Below the pieces are notes generated by a model. That model was given only the letters and a program-made list of their open reading frames with translations. It was not told where the DNA came from and made no database searches. A DNA stretch of 5,651 nucleotides from CAZVAR01 sp964625225 (GTDB lineage: Bacteria; Pseudomonadota; Alphaproteobacteria; JAJUGE01): positions 1 to 5,651 of the forward strand of contig CAZVAR010000184.1 in NCBI GenBank assembly GCA_964625225.1. Direction: 5' to 3'. The translations under genes were made by a program, and so were the position numbers. The first letter of the stretch is position 1. Each line of letters opens with the position of its first letter. Positions 4,366 to 5,651 of the stretch are shown here, piece after piece.

Positions 4366-5651
4366 TGCGCGTCGAGAAGCTGGTCCTCCAGGCCTTCGGC
4401 CCCTATGCCGGCAAGCAGACGGTCGATTTCTCAGCGCTCGGCGACCATCGCCTGTTCCTGATCGCCGGCCCCACCGGCGCCGGCAAGAGCAGCATCCTCG
4501 ACGCCATCTGCTTCGCCCTCTACGGCGAGACCTCCGGCGACGAGCGCAAGGCGCCGCAGATGCGCAGCGACCATGCGGCGCCCGACCTGCCGACCGAGGT
4601 CACGCTCGATTTCGCCGTCGGCGCCGAGCGCTACCGCATCCGACGCCGCCCGGACCAGAGCCTCGTCGGCCGGGGCGGCCGGCTGCGCGAGGAGAAGCAC
4701 GCGGCGACGCTGTGGCGGCGCGATCCCGCCCGCCCCGAGGCCGAGGGCGAGGTGCTCGCCGCCAGGGTCCGGGAGGTCGCCGCCCGCGTCGAAGCCGTCC
4801 TCGGCTTCTCCGCCTCCGAGTTCCGGCAGGTGGTGATGCTGCCGCAGGAGCAGTTCCGCAAGCTGATCAGCGCCGGCTCGGCCGACCGGCAGAAGGTCCT
4901 GCAGATCCTGTTCCGGACCGCCCTCTACCGCCGCATCGAGGAGGCCCTGAAAGAGCGCGCCGGCGACACCCACAAGGCGATGGACCGGCTGCGCGACCGC
5001 GAGGCCGGCCTGTTGCAGAGTGCCGGCGCTGAGGGCCGCGAGCATCTCCAGGCCCGGCTCGACGCCGCCGTCGCGGCGCTGGCCGGGGCGCGCGAGCGGC
5101 TGGAGGAACTGCGGGCGGCCGAGGCCGACCGGCGGGCGGCGCTGGAGGCCGGCCGGCGCGCGCAGGAGACGCTGGACCGGCTGGAGCAGGCGAGGGCGGC
5201 GCTGGCCGGCTTCGCCGAGCGCGCCGAGGCCATGGAGGAGCGCCGCGCCGCCATCGCCGATGCGCGCCGCGCGCTGCATGTGCGGCCGGCGGACCTGGCC
5301 CTGCGTGAGGCGGTGGAGCGGCAGCAGCGCGCGCTCGAGCGGCAGGCCCGGGCCGAGGCGGCGGAGCGTGCGGCCGCGGCCGCCCGCGACGCCGCCGTCG
5401 CGGCGCGGGCGCACGAGGAGGCGCGGGCGGCGGAGCGCGAGGAGAAGCGCCGCGCCCTGCACCGCCTCGAGGGTCTCGGCGAGCGGGTCGCGGCGCTCGC
5501 CGCCGCCCGCGAGGCGGAGACGCAGGCGGCCGCGCGGGCGGCTGCGGCGCGCGCGGCCGCGGCTGCGGCGCAGGAGAAGCGCGCCGCCGCGGCCGCGGCG
5601 CTGGAGCTGGCGGAGCGCCGCCACGAGGAGAACCGGGCGCTCGCCGACCGG
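4365..5651 (+). CDS. sbcC: SbcC, SMC-like ATPase subunit of SbcCD, 3' end beyond window
   Basis: The frame is open without a stop from ATG 4365 to the last base, giving 429 codons of a protein that is usually about 1,000 residues or more. SbcC is the Rad50-like ATPase whose head domains dimerise on ATP and control the SbcD nuclease. The N-terminal head lobe is present: MRVEKLVLQAFGPYAGKQTVDF, Walker A GPTGAGKS (residues 35-42), AICFALYGETSG (47-58), and the Q-loop region FRQVVMLPQEQFRKLI (153-168). From about residue 190 the protein becomes an Ala/Arg/Glu-rich heptad-like coiled coil, the first arm leading to the zinc hook. The hook CxxC, the signature motif and Walker B lie to the right and are not seen. 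Residues 388-412 are extremely alanine-rich (19 of 25). The start is set by the TGATG overlap with sbcD. Confidence 0.96.
   Translation, partial: MRVEKLVLQAFGPYAGKQTVDFSALGDHRLFLIAGPTGAGKSSILDAICFALYGETSGDERKAPQMRSDHAAPDLPTEVTLDFAVGAERYRIRRRPDQSLVGRGGRLREEKHAATLWRRDPARPEAEGEVLAARVREVAARVEAVLGFSASEFRQVVMLPQEQFRKLISAGSADRQKVLQILFRTALYRRIEEALKERAGDTHKAMDRLRDREAGLLQSAGAEGREHLQARLDAAVAALAGARERLEELRAAEADRRAALEAGRRAQETLDRLEQARAALAGFAERAEAMEERRAAIADARRALHVRPADLALREAVERQQRALERQARAEAAERAAAAARDAAVAARAHEEARAAEREEKRRALHRLEGLGERVAALAAAREAETQAAARAAAARAAAAAAQEKRAAAAAALELAERRHEENRALADR

Noticed and set aside
4431..5624. Minus-strand open frame of 397 codons opposite sbcC
   Set aside because: Leu/Arg/Gly/Ala-rich shadow of the coiled-coil gene; the + strand frame has Walker A and the conserved Q-loop region.

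Overview
The window is uniformly GC-rich (by eye around 70% or more) with strong G/C preference at third codon positions. It carries ordinary chromosomal proteobacterial genes. Composition, gene families and codon habits suggest an alphaproteobacterium, possibly of the Rhodospirillales/Azospirillales type, but no marker here fixes the taxon.

Layout. (1) Positions 1-128, + strand: the last 41 codons of a gene that looks like an acetyl/acyl-CoA ligase of the ADP-forming (ATP-grasp) type. (2) 129-406: a convergent intergenic stretch without a credible gene, containing three small inverted repeats. (3) 407-1609 and 1606-2553, both on the - strand: a two-gene operon read right to left. The first gene is a helix-turn-helix/WYL regulator resembling BrxR/CapW. 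It overlaps by 4 nt (GTGA) a Bcr/CflA-type drug:proton MFS efflux transporter. (4) 2554-2872: a 319-bp divergent intergenic region. It holds a strikingly AT-rich island with tandem 17-bp repeats, the most unusual non-coding signal here. (5) 2873 to the right edge, + strand: a small basic DUF4258-like protein, then sbcD (complete) and sbcC (5' part, cut by the window edge). SbcD and SbcC overlap by 1 nt (TGATG) and form the two-subunit SbcCD double-strand nuclease/ATPase that opens DNA ends and hairpins.

How the genes may work together. SbcC (SMC-like ATPase with long coiled coils) and SbcD (Mre11-like metallo-nuclease) are partners by established knowledge. The WYL regulator is translationally coupled to the efflux pump and probably controls it. 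Because it is also divergent from the DUF4258-sbcDC operon, and WYL proteins elsewhere respond to DNA damage or nucleic-acid ligands, it may also control the nuclease operon through the tandem repeats. That link is inference. No CRISPR array, insertion sequence, tRNA or rRNA is seen. I see no demonstrable new defence system; the best leads are the repeat-operator, the regulator's unusual partner and the small gene heading sbcDC.
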